Shown piece after piece: positions 1 through 7,982 of a stretch of DNA of 64,000 nt. The DNA lies in the NCBI RefSeq assembly GCF_009928445.1, contig NZ_JAABNO010000021.1, positions 1 to 64,000 of the forward strand. Direction: 5' to 3'. Positions within the stretch are counted from its first letter, which is position 1. Every line of letters begins with the position of its first letter. The notes below the pieces were generated by a model. That model was not told where the DNA came from and ran no database searches. It saw only the letters and a program-made list of their open reading frames with translations. A program made the translations under genes and the position numbers. This stretch comes from Clostridium sp. C8-1-8. Its GTDB lineage: Bacteria > Bacillota > Clostridia > Clostridiales > Clostridiaceae.

Positions 1-4
1 TTTT

Positions 5-30
5 ACTCTGTTTAATTTTCAAAGACCAAG
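5..30 (-). promoter_or_regulatory. rRNA leader with boxA-like antitermination sequence
   Basis: The minus strand carries CTTGGTCTTTGAAAATTAAA followed by CAGAGT. TCTTTGAAAA-type sequences sit in Clostridium and Bacillus rRNA leaders or spacers just ahead of mature rRNA. Because a strong promoter lies about 30 nt upstream, this is most likely the leader of a 16S gene lying left of position 1. The rRNA gene itself is not in the window. Confidence 0.7.
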
Positions 31-60
31 TTGCTTTGCTGCATTTCTGACAGCTCATTT

Positions 61-89
61 ATCTTACCACCGTAAGATTTCTTTGTCAA
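61..89 (-). promoter_or_regulatory. Strong promoter of an rRNA operon
   Basis: Read on the minus strand there is TTGACA (89-84), a 17-nt spacer and TAAGAT (66-61), a near-consensus sigma-A promoter. It points leftward into a boxA-like leader at 30-5, so it should drive the rRNA operon that begins outside the window. The 90-240 stretch upstream is A/T-rich, as is common for rRNA UP elements; I did not resolve a second promoter there. Confidence 0.8.
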
Positions 90-416
90 CATACTTTTTA
101 AATTTATTTTTAAATCTTAATTTAAAACTCAAATTTAAATTTCTGTGCTTTGTCGCTTTCTGTTCCAGCGACATGACTTATAATATCATATAGTTCTTCT
201 TAGATATAAAACTAATATATTGTGAGCAGTAACTACTTGTACATTCTTTACTTTTCCTCTGAATTTCGACATTTTACACCAATTGATACACTTGGCAGAG
301 TTATCGCCAGCATATAGTATAATCTTACACTTTATACCACAACTAATTCCAGCACTTTCTTTTTTACTGAAGAATAAAAGACACCGAACAGATGTAAAAC
401 AAATATTTGTAAATAA
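90..416. other. Intergenic stretch without a supported gene
   Basis: No open frame with a ribosome binding site was found. A short hairpin GTCGCT/AGCGAC lies near 149-170. On the minus strand about 190-400 stays open without a good start and ends in a 28-codon frame beginning ATG TCG AAA TTC. It may be a decayed gene, but I cannot assign it. Confidence 0.4.
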
Positions 417-461
417 AAGTCATGCATAAAAGTAAGTTGTTTTACTTTTAATACATGACTT
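417..461 (-). terminator. Hairpin downstream of the Cys-rich small protein gene
   Basis: The sequence AAGTCATG-C-ATAAAAGTAA (417-435) pairs almost completely with TTACTTTTAATACATGACTT (442-461). It lies 40 nt after the stop of the minus-strand gene ending at 503. The flank on its minus side is only moderately T-rich, so it may be a weak or bidirectional terminator. Confidence 0.5.
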
Positions 462-502
462 CTGCTTTAATAAAGATATCTTATCCATTTATCAGTAGTT
501 TC

Positions 503-874
503 TTATAAATTCTCTTTAATATATTCTATTTTCTTTTCTATATATCCTTCTATAGCTTCCAATTCTTCTTTTGGAAGAGTAATTATGGAGTTAAAATCTT
601 CAGGTGGTGTCAATAGCTTGCTTATTGATTCATTTTCAAATACATTGTACATAGTACTCCTTAATATTCTATCCTCCCAAAGAAATAGATTGTAACATTT
701 ATTAGAGCAAAAATTTTCACTTAAGTGTTGATCCTGCTTTAGTATTAAAGCCATTATATCGTGAATATTTTTAGGTGCATCAGATATATCTTTATAAATG
801 CAAAGATTAGTTTCATCATTAGTGATCTCTTTCCCACACTTTTCACAATGAAATCTTATATTATGCTTACTCAT
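503..874 (-). CDS. Small zinc-ribbon-like protein, function unknown
   Basis: A 123-residue soluble protein that I do not recognise. Near the N-terminus there is CEKCGKEI (a CxxC pair), and about 45 residues later FCSNKCYNLF supplies a second CxxxC pair, so a structural zinc site is plausible. The C-terminal third is acidic and helical. The ATG at 874 has AAGGGTG about 9 nt upstream, which supports the start. It stands alone between a hairpin (417-461) and a decayed fragment (986-1105). Function is not inferable from context. Confidence 0.7.
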   Translation of the reverse strand: MSKHNIRFHCEKCGKEITNDETNLCIYKDISDAPKNIHDIMALILKQDQHLSENFCSNKCYNLFLWEDRILRSTMYNVFENESISKLLTPPEDFNSIITLPKEELEAIEGYIEKKIEYIKENL

Positions 875-985
875 AAAATAATCACCCTTAACTAATTTAT
901 TCCTAATCCAATCAATTAATTCTAACTACTAATTTAAAATTTCCCCAAGATTATTATATTTGATAAGTAATGTTATGAAGGATTT

Positions 986-1105
986 TTACACAATTTGGTT
1001 TTCATTTAAGCCTTCAGTACTTTGATTTTCAACTGCTATCACGTAGCTTGTATAATCTATACCATCATCGTTACTTAAAATATAAATTTTTTCAAAAAAA
1101 CAACA
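986..1105 (-). pseudogene. Possible C-terminal gene remnant
   Basis: On the minus strand a protein-like frame reads EKIYILSNDDGIDYTSYVIA and continues to a stop at 986-988. It has no start codon: a TGA lies just upstream at 1106-1108. The composition looks like real coding sequence rather than random A/T-rich DNA. The parent family is unknown, and this is a low-confidence remnant. Confidence 0.3.
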
Positions 1106-1127
1106 TCATTACTAAAGTTTAATTCGA

Positions 1128-1856
1128 TTATATCATAGCCATTAACTTGTCTTCTTCCTCTTTAGCATTCTCAGTTAATCGTGCAGACGCCAAAACTGGC
1201 AGCCATGAAATAATAGCTTCTTTATCTTTACCAGTTTCTCTACAATAGGTATTAAGATACACTTCTGCTAACTCTGACGCATGTAACTTATATAGCAAAT
1301 ACGTTCTACAAGCATCCCCATCAGAACAGCCTACTGAAGCATCAACCCAATCTATAATAGAATACTTGTCTCCATCTAACAAAATATTATATCCATGAAA
1401 ATCACCATGACAGAGTTCATTTCCATCTGGTAGGTCTTTTAAAAGTTTTAAAACTTTATCCTTTTTACTATCACTTAATTTTGTATTTGCTTCTATCTTT
1501 TCTTTTAACCTACCTTTTAGTGATATAGGAAGTGCTATATTTCTAGAATGAATAGAAACTTGAATTTGAACCATTTTCTCTATATATGCTTGTAGATTGT
1601 TAACATCATTTTGCAAACATTGCATTAAAGACTCTCCTTTAAGATAGTCCATTCTTATTGCCATTTGATTATCTATATTAAGTACTTCGTAGACCTTTGG
1701 TACAGGCAGTCCTGTATTTTCAATGATTGAAGCAATCAGAGTTTCATAAAACACAGAGATTTTATCATAATTACTCTCAAATACTTTTATAGCATAGTCT
1801 TCATATAGATAAACTTTAGCCTGCGCTCCGGTCCCTATTAATTTCTCTAACTTCAT
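1128..1856 (-). CDS. Aminoglycoside phosphotransferase (APH)-fold kinase
   Basis: A 242-residue protein kinase-like phosphotransferase. The catalytic loop is ELCHGDFHGYNILL (HGDxHxxN pattern) and the metal-binding Asp lies in SIIDWVDASVG. The N-terminal lobe has GTGAQAKVYLYEDYAIKVFE, a glycine loop with the ATP-binding lysine. This family includes aminoglycoside, choline and homoserine kinases, and many members act on unknown small metabolites, so the substrate is not assigned. The ATG at 1856 is preceded by GAGGGGA. A second, distantly related APH-fold gene lies at the right edge of the window. Confidence 0.8.
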   Translation of the reverse strand: MKLEKLIGTGAQAKVYLYEDYAIKVFESNYDKISVFYETLIASIIENTGLPVPKVYEVLNIDNQMAIRMDYLKGESLMQCLQNDVNNLQAYIEKMVQIQVSIHSRNIALPISLKGRLKEKIEANTKLSDSKKDKVLKLLKDLPDGNELCHGDFHGYNILLDGDKYSIIDWVDASVGCSDGDACRTYLLYKLHASELAEVYLNTYCRETGKDKEAIISWLPVLASARLTENAKEEEDKLMAMI

Positions 1857-1980
1857 AATTTCCCCTCATTTCTAATTTAAATATAATTAATATTAATAAA
1901 AATTAATATTTAGCCTTCTCATCTATACCTTCCAAACCAAAGTTTTTTCTAATTTCAAATTTCATTTCTACTCTAAAAAT

Positions 1981-2646
1981 TTAATACCTATCAATTACCT
2001 TATTAACTTTTAGTTCTTTTATAATCCTGTCATAATATTTATCTTTAGATAACTTGTCAATAAAACTAAACTTAAACTTGGATTCAATGGGTATATTAAT
2101 ATCTAAAACCTTATCGGCTAGACTATCTTCTAAAATATTTTTTGCACTTAATTTAGTGTCTACACTACTTAGCACTCTAACTTTTTCTATATCTAAAGCT
2201 GTATTTTCAGAAAAGCAGTTCAATAATTTATCAATTATATTATTAATTCTATTTGAGTTGTCTTTTAGTACTTCATCAATAGCTATTCCATTAGTTTTAA
2301 AATCAAAAAACAAGCTAATCTCACTATTATTACAAATATATCTTCTTCCCTTATTTCCAGCAGCTAGAAGCAAAGCTACTAAGCCATAAGAATATTTTAA
2401 AGCTATAGTTACTACCTCACAACTTAAGTAGTGTATTGTATCATAGATAGCCATTATTGATGTAACTTTTCCGCCCTGACTGTCTATTAATACATATATT
2501 TTCTTAGTGGAATCATCTTTAAGGAACTTAAGCATACTTTGTATTATATTACTTGCTAAACTATCATCAATGTAACCATGTATAATAATTATTCGTTCCT
2601 TTTCTGTAGGTTCATAATGCATATAATAATCATCCTTTGCATTCAT
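1981..2646 (-). CDS. ClpP-fold protein lacking catalytic Ser and His
   Basis: A 221-residue member of the ClpP/crotonase fold. VLIDSQGGKVTSIMAIYDTI matches the ClpP 'SPGG' region, and LLLAAGNKGRRYICNNSEI matches LLAAG-x-KGKR-x-x-x-PNSE of ClpP. In that alignment the nucleophile position is Gly88 (a Ser lies two residues earlier at 86), and the catalytic His of MIHQP is Phe113. The third-position Asp in VDTKLSAKNI appears kept. Peptidase activity is therefore unlikely by the usual mechanism. It could be a regulatory subunit or an adaptor. It is a single gene, divergent from the small membrane protein at 2752. Housekeeping clpP is expected elsewhere. Confidence 0.75.
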   Translation of the reverse strand: MNAKDDYYMHYEPTEKERIIIIHGYIDDSLASNIIQSMLKFLKDDSTKKIYVLIDSQGGKVTSIMAIYDTIHYLSCEVVTIALKYSYGLVALLLAAGNKGRRYICNNSEISLFFDFKTNGIAIDEVLKDNSNRINNIIDKLLNCFSENTALDIEKVRVLSSVDTKLSAKNILEDSLADKVLDINIPIESKFKFSFIDKLSKDKYYDRIIKELKVNKVIDRY

Positions 2647-2751
2647 ATTTTTCTATTTTAGCTGTTATAAAAGTAAAATATTTAAAATAAAATTATAGTA
2701 ATCTGAATATGGATTAAATTATAAAATTAAAATATCTAATTGGAGGTGTCT

Positions 2752-2994
2752 ATGGATAAAGCAATAAAACTTTTAGCTGCTACCATTATGGTTGTTTCAG
2801 CAATAGCAGGTATAGTAATAATCACTCTAGCTGGAATATATAAAACTACTTCACCAAAGAGACAAATATCAGAAGAAAGCCCCTTTAACAGATTGTCTAA
2901 TGAAGTCAAGGAGACAAACAACGAAATCAAAGAAGAACTCTCCTTATTAAGAGAAAAAGTAGACTTAATTGAAAAAAAGATTGATAAACACTAA
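2752..2994 (+). CDS. Small single-pass membrane protein with coiled coil
   Basis: An 80-residue protein. Residues about 5-28 form one hydrophobic helix (AIKLLAATIMVVSAIAGIVI), followed by a charged, Glu/Lys-rich helical tail (EELSLLREKVDLIEKKIDKH) that looks like a coiled coil. I start at 2752 because GGAGGT lies at 2742-2747 with ideal spacing; an upstream in-frame ATG at 2740 would precede the Shine-Dalgarno. It is divergent from the degenerate ClpP-like gene, so the two could share a control region. The function is unknown. Confidence 0.65.
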   Translation: MDKAIKLLAATIMVVSAIAGIVIITLAGIYKTTSPKRQISEESPFNRLSNEVKETNNEIKEELSLLREKVDLIEKKIDKH

Positions 2995-2999
2995 GAAAA

Positions 3000-3023
3000 G
3001 AGAGTTCCTTAATAAAAACTCTC
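3000..3023 (+). terminator. Weak hairpin after the small membrane protein gene
   Basis: GAGAGTT (3000-3006) pairs with AACTCTC (3017-3023) five bases after the stop codon at 2994. The trailing sequence CTTATCTCAT has few consecutive T residues, so termination is only plausible. Confidence 0.35.
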
Positions 3024-3083
3024 CTTATCTCATAGTCAAAAGTATCTTAAATCTGTCCTAAATATACTTAAAATATGTTTAAA

Positions 3084-3512
3084 TTATAACTCTTCTATTG
3101 TAAAGGTTACATTTTTTAAATGCCTATAATAGTTTCCATACTCAGTATTAAACCTTAGCACTGTATAATCCGGATCATCTACACCTAATGGATAATAAAC
3201 CTCACAACCATCAGACCACAGCATTTCCTTAGAAGCTCTATCCTGAAGTATTTCAATAGTTCCTACAAGCATAAGCCCAGCAAAATTATCTTCATCAACA
3301 AAATACAAACAGGTTTTATTATCTTTTTTTAATATTTCTACTCTTTTGGTTGATGTATTTGTACTCAACCAAAATTGCTTTAATCCCTCGTGTTTTAATC
3401 TCATCATTGCCTTTATGTTTGGGTAACCATTGTCACCATTAGTTCCAACCATAACAATTTTTGATTTTTCAACTAATTCATTGCTTTCGTTAACTACTTT
3501 CTCATCGATCAT
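3084..3512 (-). CDS. Pyridoxamine 5'-phosphate oxidase-like (general stress family) protein
   Basis: A 142-residue split-barrel flavin/heme-binding protein. The sequence pattern is KSKIVMVGTNGDNGYPNIKA, then KQFWLSTNTSTKRVEILKKD, then KTCLYFVDEDNFAGLMLVGT and a C-terminal RFNTEYGNYY. This is typical of the PPOX-fold general-stress-protein-26 group. The start at 3512 is chosen because GGGAGGT precedes that ATG by 10 nt; the reading frame stays open for 27 hydrophobic residues further upstream but without a better site. Cofactor and substrate are unknown. It is a single gene. Confidence 0.75.
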   Translation of the reverse strand: MIDEKVVNESNELVEKSKIVMVGTNGDNGYPNIKAMMRLKHEGLKQFWLSTNTSTKRVEILKKDNKTCLYFVDEDNFAGLMLVGTIEILQDRASKEMLWSDGCEVYYPLGVDDPDYTVLRFNTEYGNYYRHLKNVTFTIEEL

Positions 3513-3630
3513 ATTATTTGTACCTCCCGAACTTACATTCTTATATAACATAATAAGAATTATACCAGTTCGCAAAACGACATTCAACAGCATTTTCCAT
3601 TTTTGTAAGACTATTTAATAATATACTTAG

Positions 3631-3744
3631 CCAATGTTTAATAATATTGTTGAAATTAAGTGTTTATATATGAAAAAATCATATTAATTATTTCCATAAA
3701 CATATCTAAAGTAATAGAAGACTGATCACTTAATTTCAACATAG
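3631..3744. repeat. Family-B dispersed repeat pair (14-bp inverted repeat)
   Basis: GTTGAAATTAAGTG (3649-3662) and CACTTAATTTCAAC (3727-3740) are a perfect 14-bp inverted pair 64 nt apart, just downstream of the alaS-like gene. The left copy extends as ATGTTTAATAATATTGTTGA and closely resembles 24681-24715. It could be a terminator or the ends of a small mobile repeat. Confidence 0.5.
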
Positions 3745-3749
3745 TAACT

Positions 3750-5519
3750 TTACCGAACCTGATTTTGCAGTATAGCTTTTATTCTTCTAACTCCAGCAGA
3801 GGCACTTTCCTCTTTAACTATCTTAAAGCAACCTAATTTTGATGTATTTTCCACATGAGGTCCGCCACATATTTCTTTGCTAAAATCTCCTATAGAGTAT
3901 ACTTTAACTATACTTCCGTATTTGTCACTAAACAATCCTTTAGCATTAGATGCTTTTGCCTCTTCAAAAGTCATTTCTTCACATTTTACAGGAAGCCCTT
4001 CATTGATAACCTTATTCACTAAGTCCTCAACTTTATGAAGCTCTTCCTTGGTGAGTTTTTGAGGGTGTGAGAAGTCAAATCTAAGCCTTTCTTTTGTAAT
4101 GTTAGATCCTCTTTGCAGTGCATGTTCGCCTAAAATAACTTGCAATGCTCTGTGTAAAATATGAGTTGCTGTATGAAGAGCAGTTGTCTCTTCAGTATTG
4201 TCAGCTAATCCACCTTTGAATTTATTTGCTGCTCCTTGTCTTGATAACTGTTGATGCTTTTTAAATAAACCTTCATATTCTTTCATGTCAATACTTAAAC
4301 CTTTCTCTTTAGCTAATTCAGCTGTTATCTCCGGAGGAAATCCAAAGGTATCATAGAGATTAAACACAGTCTTGCCATCAATTATTCTTATTTTATTAGC
4401 ATTACAGCTTTCTACTACCTTAGCAAATTTCTTCTCTCCCAGCTCTAAGGTCTTCTGAAATTTATTCATCTCTTCTATAATGTTTTTTAATATTATATCT
4501 TTACAAATAACCAGTTCACCATACAAATCCTTAAGTGCTTCAATGGTAACTAAAATTAAACTTTCTATTTTAGTAGAGCTTACACCTATTTTCTTCATAT
4601 GTCTTAAGGTTCTTCTTATAAGCCGTCTAAGCACATAACCTTGCTCCACATTTCCTGGCGTAATTCCATCAACTATCAGAAAGCAGGAAGCTCTTATATG
4701 CTCTGCTATAATACGGATGCTAGTTTCATTAGGGTTTGTAGCTAAAGAACGAATTTCTTTTATTACATCTGAGAACAGTTCTGTTTCATATACATTTGCC
4801 TTATGCTCCAGGATTGCAGTGATTCTTTCAAGTCCAAGTCCCGTATCTACATTTTTATTTTTTAAAGGTGAATAGGTACTATCTTCATTTTTATTATATT
4901 CCATGAATACATTGTTCCATATCTCCCAATACTTGCCGCAATCACAAGAAGGACCACATTCTTCAGAGCATTTAGGTTTAAGACTATCATAGAAAATTTC
5001 TGTATCCGGTCCACAGGGACCAGTTACCCCAGCAGGTCCCCACCAATTATTACTTCTATCGCAATAATATATATTTTCTTTCTTTATACCAAGATCTTCC
5101 CAGACTTTTGCTGCTTCCACATCTCTTGGAATATCTTCATCACCTGCAAAAACAGTAACAGCCAGTCTACTGACATCAAGTTTTAAGTGGTTAACTAGAA
5201 AATCATAGCTCAATTCTATAGCTTCTTTTTTAAAGTAATCTCCTAGTGACCAATTGCCAAGCATTTCAAAGAAAGTTACATGAATATCGTCTCCAACTTC
5301 ATCAATATCGTCTGTTCTTAAACATTTTTGATAATCCACTAGTCTTTTACCCATAGGATGAGGCTCACCTAGTAAAAATGGAACTAATGGGTGCATACCT
5401 GCAGTTGTAAATAAAACACTTGGATCATTTTCAGGTATTAAAGATGCACCTGGAATTACATGATGATTATTCCTCTCAAAGAATTCAATAAATTTGTTTC
5501 TAATTTCCAAAGCTTTCAT
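3750..5519 (-). CDS. alaS: Short alanyl-tRNA synthetase without C-Ala domain
   Basis: A 589-residue class II alanyl-tRNA synthetase. The N-terminal catalytic domain (about 1-245) has FTTAGMHPLVPFLLGEPHP, the class II motif with FFEMLGNWSLGDYF, and the GLGLERI motif 3. A tRNA-recognition region follows. The editing domain holds HTATHILHRAL (HxxxH zinc ligands) and CGGPH where CGGTH is usual. The protein stops right after the editing domain (SAGVRRIKAILQ), so the DHHA1/C-Ala domain of normal AlaRS of about 870 residues is missing. The start has AAGGAGGA at good spacing. It is controlled by a T-box leader (5691-5973). It may be a second AlaRS or a stand-alone minimal enzyme; a full-length alaS elsewhere would settle this. 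Confidence 0.85.
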   Translation of the reverse strand: MKALEIRNKFIEFFERNNHHVIPGASLIPENDPSVLFTTAGMHPLVPFLLGEPHPMGKRLVDYQKCLRTDDIDEVGDDIHVTFFEMLGNWSLGDYFKKEAIELSYDFLVNHLKLDVSRLAVTVFAGDEDIPRDVEAAKVWEDLGIKKENIYYCDRSNNWWGPAGVTGPCGPDTEIFYDSLKPKCSEECGPSCDCGKYWEIWNNVFMEYNKNEDSTYSPLKNKNVDTGLGLERITAILEHKANVYETELFSDVIKEIRSLATNPNETSIRIIAEHIRASCFLIVDGITPGNVEQGYVLRRLIRRTLRHMKKIGVSSTKIESLILVTIEALKDLYGELVICKDIILKNIIEEMNKFQKTLELGEKKFAKVVESCNANKIRIIDGKTVFNLYDTFGFPPEITAELAKEKGLSIDMKEYEGLFKKHQQLSRQGAANKFKGGLADNTEETTALHTATHILHRALQVILGEHALQRGSNITKERLRFDFSHPQKLTKEELHKVEDLVNKVINEGLPVKCEEMTFEEAKASNAKGLFSDKYGSIVKVYSIGDFSKEICGGPHVENTSKLGCFKIVKEESASAGVRRIKAILQNQVR

Positions 5520-5690
5520 AAATATGTCCTCCTTATTCTAATAAATCTATCTCCCTACTTTTAAAAGTAATTTTCAGCTGGTTATTTTTCAGAACTTAAA
5601 TAAGACCATATACAGCTGAGTAAATTTGCTAGCTAATCTTTTTATAATTGCTTTACCTTGATAAACATTTTTTCGCAACAAAAAAGTACC

Positions 5691-5973
5691 GAAAAAAAAA
5701 GATCTCTCCTCCACAAAGGGACGAAAAATCTATATTCGCGGTACCACCCTAATTAGCAAATTATTGCTCACTCTACCAGTACTATCATACTGTGCCTTTG
5801 TAACGTAAGGAAACGTCTTACTCTACTTTTACCTTAGAAAAAACTAAAGTAGGTTCAAAAAGAAGCTCAAGAGCTGCGTTCAATATAGACACCTGTTAGA
5901 CTTTCACCAACCTCTAACTCTCTGAAAGTATACCTATACCTACTCTTCTCTTTCATAGCTTTTAATTATTGTT
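5691..5973 (-). promoter_or_regulatory. T-box riboswitch of the alanyl-tRNA synthetase gene
   Basis: The minus strand contains the T-box signature AGGGTGGTACCGCG (5750-5737), which pairs with the uncharged tRNA acceptor end. It is followed by a G/A-rich terminator hairpin and a run of T residues at 5699-5691. The 5' part has the stem I features GAGAGTTAGAGG and GGTGAAAGTCTAAC. A likely specifier region reads GAACGCAGCTC near 5881-5872, offering GCA (5877-5875) or GCT, both alanine codons, which agrees with the gene downstream. Uncharged tRNA-Ala should favour antitermination. Confidence 0.9.
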
Positions 5974-5979
5974 TAGTAT

Positions 5980-6008
5980 ATTATACTTTCCACTATAGAA
6001 CAATGCAA
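5980..6008 (-). promoter_or_regulatory. Promoter of the T-box/alaS transcript
   Basis: On the minus strand TTGCAT (6008-6003), a 17-nt spacer and TATAAT (5985-5980) form a good sigma-A promoter. The expected start near 5973 is at the 5' edge of the T-box stem I. Confidence 0.7.
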
Positions 6009-6271
6009 TACATTTTTACAAAAATTTTGTTTTTTATCCAATATGTTAAGCACCATATACCTACGCTTAAATTTGTGTTAACAAAACTAATGATAAACCT
6101 AGTGTTTAGCTATTGTGAACTGTCAGAAAGCATATATCTAATCTTGTCTCTGTTTAAGAATACTGTTGAAAATAAAATAAGCTTTAATTGTTAATATAAT
6201 CCATATAATATATAATTAAGTTAGTTCCCAATAATAATTTATAATGAATAAATTTGACTGGAGGCATTTAT

Positions 6272-6391
6272 ATGAATAAATACGAGTATAAATGTATTTT
6301 CATAGGGGTGGCGCAGAAAAAACATCAAATAATATTAAAAGGGAGAATGATTTATAATGGCAAAGCAGTTATTAAAGACGCTAAATGTTGA
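6272..6391 (+). CDS. Possible 39-codon ORF overlapping the esterase start
   Basis: An ATG at 6272 follows CTGGAGGCATTTAT, a strong ribosome binding site, and encodes 39 residues beginning MNKYEYKCIFIGV. The start resembles short DUF4177-type proteins, but the frame ends inside the esterase gene, overlapping it by 35 nt. It may be a leader peptide for translational coupling, or the truncated front of a lost gene. Protein status is unproven. Confidence 0.35.
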   Translation: MNKYEYKCIFIGVAQKKHQIILKGRMIYNGKAVIKDAKC

Positions 6392-7199
6392 AAAGAAAGA
6401 CTTAGAATGGCTATACGTACCTGATGTTGAGTATTGTGAATATGAAAATTGTAAGAGGTATTTGCAATTAATAATACCATATAAGCGAAACTGGTTAGAT
6501 AATAAAAAATATCCTTTGGTTTTATTTATACCAGGCTCTGCGTGGCACAGACAAGAAATGTACAATGATATACCAACTTTTTCAGAATTGGCGAAAAGAG
6601 GGTTTGCAATAGCAGTGGTTCAATATAGAGAATCTGAACTAGCTATCTTCCCTGCGCAAGTAATAGATGTAAAAAAAGCCATCCATTTTATTTATTCTAT
6701 AGCAGAACAATTCCATATCGATACCGAAAATATTTTTTTAAGCGGAAATTCATCAGGTGGACATATTGCACTTCTAACTGGATTAACAGCTTCTTACAGA
6801 GATCTAGATTCAGATGAGAAAACTAATATTCCTTGCAAGGTCAATGGGATTATTAGTTATTGTGCACCAACTGATATGTATATATCAAATGGTGATGGAC
6901 CTATAGAGGATCTATTAGGTACAGATGATGTAACAAAAGTTCCTAGCCTAGCCAAAAGTGCATCCTGTGCAACATATATTTCCAGTGAAAGAAATATTCC
7001 ACCAGTATTGATGTTCCACGGTATACAGGATGAACTTGTTTCCATAGAAAATAGCCGCAATTTCTTTGATAAGTTAAAACAGTTTGATAAAGAAGTAGAA
7101 TATTATGAAATAGAAAATGAAGGCCATTGTTGTCCTACATTCTGGGGTAAAGATATATTGGATATAGTTGAAAGGTTTCTGAAGAGAAATTGTAAGTAA
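6357..7199 (+). CDS. Alpha/beta-hydrolase, carboxylesterase-like
   Basis: A 280-residue esterase of the alpha/beta-hydrolase-3 or BD-FAE type. The oxyanion region is LVLFIPGSAWH (in place of HGGG), the nucleophile elbow is LSGNSSGGHIAL (GxSxG), the acid lies in MFHGIQDELV, and the catalytic His in ENEGHCCP. There is no signal peptide, so it is probably cytosolic. The substrate is unknown; xylan acetyl or feruloyl esters and small acyl esters are typical for relatives. The start at 6357 has GGGAG about 12 nt upstream and overlaps a short upstream frame at 6272-6391, suggesting coupled translation. Confidence 0.8.
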   Translation: MAKQLLKTLNVEKKDLEWLYVPDVEYCEYENCKRYLQLIIPYKRNWLDNKKYPLVLFIPGSAWHRQEMYNDIPTFSELAKRGFAIAVVQYRESELAIFPAQVIDVKKAIHFIYSIAEQFHIDTENIFLSGNSSGGHIALLTGLTASYRDLDSDEKTNIPCKVNGIISYCAPTDMYISNGDGPIEDLLGTDDVTKVPSLAKSASCATYISSERNIPPVLMFHGIQDELVSIENSRNFFDKLKQFDKEVEYYEIENEGHCCPTFWGKDILDIVERFLKRNCK

Positions 7200-7337
7200 G
7201 ACATCTAAAAGTCTATTTTCAAAGCTCCATTTATCTTTGATAGGGCAATTAGAAAATGTAAATTTTATTAATAAGCCACAGATCTATATATAGTTGAAAT
7301 TGCCCCACTATAAAAATCTATTATTAAAAATAAAAAA

Positions 7338-7367
7338 ATAGAGAAAGCAATAAAGCCCTCTCTATTA
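7338..7367 (-). terminator. Rho-independent terminator of the small membrane protein gene
   Basis: AATAGAGAAAGC (7338-7349) pairs with GCCCTCTCTATT (7356-7367). On the minus strand the stem is followed by a run of T residues (A-rich 7326-7337 on the plus strand). It lies just after the stop of the minus-strand gene at 7374. Confidence 0.7.
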
Positions 7368-7373
7368 TTAGTA

Positions 7374-7559
7374 CTATTTAATCAATCTTGGTATATCTTT
7401 TTTATTTATCTTTTTATTCGCTCCTACAAAAAGTGTTGCCCAAGCAATTAAAGATAATGAACCTGCAAAGTTAAACAAAGTTCCAAACTTACTACCAACA
7501 ATATAAAAAACTCCAGCTAAACCAAGAAGCAAAATGTTTAAAAACTTGTAATTTTTCAT
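7374..7559 (-). CDS. Small two-helix membrane protein
   Basis: A 61-residue protein with two hydrophobic segments (FLNILLLGLAGVFYIVG and FAGSLSLIAWATLFVGA) and a lysine-rich C-terminus. The start at 7559 is chosen because GGAGGTATTTT directly precedes that ATG; the frame is open 17 codons further upstream but without a binding site. It is followed by a clear terminator at 7338-7367. Family not recognised; probably an inner-membrane protein of unknown role. Confidence 0.65.
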   Translation of the reverse strand: MKNYKFLNILLLGLAGVFYIVGSKFGTLFNFAGSLSLIAWATLFVGANKKINKKDIPRLIK

Positions 7560-7982
7560 AAAATACCTCCAAAAAGAAATCTTACAACATTTCATGCATT
7601 TATAAAACATATGAAATGTTAAGCTTAAAATAGTATTTCTAAAATCTTTCTGACAAATCTAAAATAATAAATAAGCTCATTTATAGATATTTAAGTATTG
7701 AATCTCTATATACTATTATAGCACTACTTTAATAGTATATAGCATTATTTCAAAATTTCATATTTAAACTTTCTAATATTTCATTTAAGGCTAACTTTAT
7801 AGCTATAGGTATAAAGTTTAAAAGCTTTCACTTTCATTTTTTCTCAATTTATAAAATACAAGGATCGTTCTCGCAAGTTCTTACATCCCTATTTACAAAT
7901 ATCACTATTTGATTTAATATTATCCCATTATATTATTAAAAGTATTGAACATATTACATAAAAAAGGAGTTAGAGTGGTCTT
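7560..7982. other. Gene-free stretch with one inverted repeat
   Basis: No supported gene. TATATACTATT (7707-7717) and AATAGTATATA (7731-7741) form a perfect 11-bp inverted repeat with a 13-nt loop. It could be an operator or hairpin. A ribosome binding site (AAGGAG) near 7962 serves the truncated gene at 7983. Confidence 0.5.

Noticed and set aside
2736-2930. 64-codon minus-strand frame over the small membrane protein
   Set aside because: Antisense shadow of the gene at 2752, which has a clear binding site and membrane/coiled-coil pattern.
5691-5760. Second terminator-like hairpin at the alaS leader
   Set aside because: It is the intrinsic terminator part of the T-box and not an independent element.
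6003-6194. 63-codon plus-strand frame upstream of the esterase
   Set aside because: It has no ribosome binding site and its start overlaps the -35 element of the T-box promoter.
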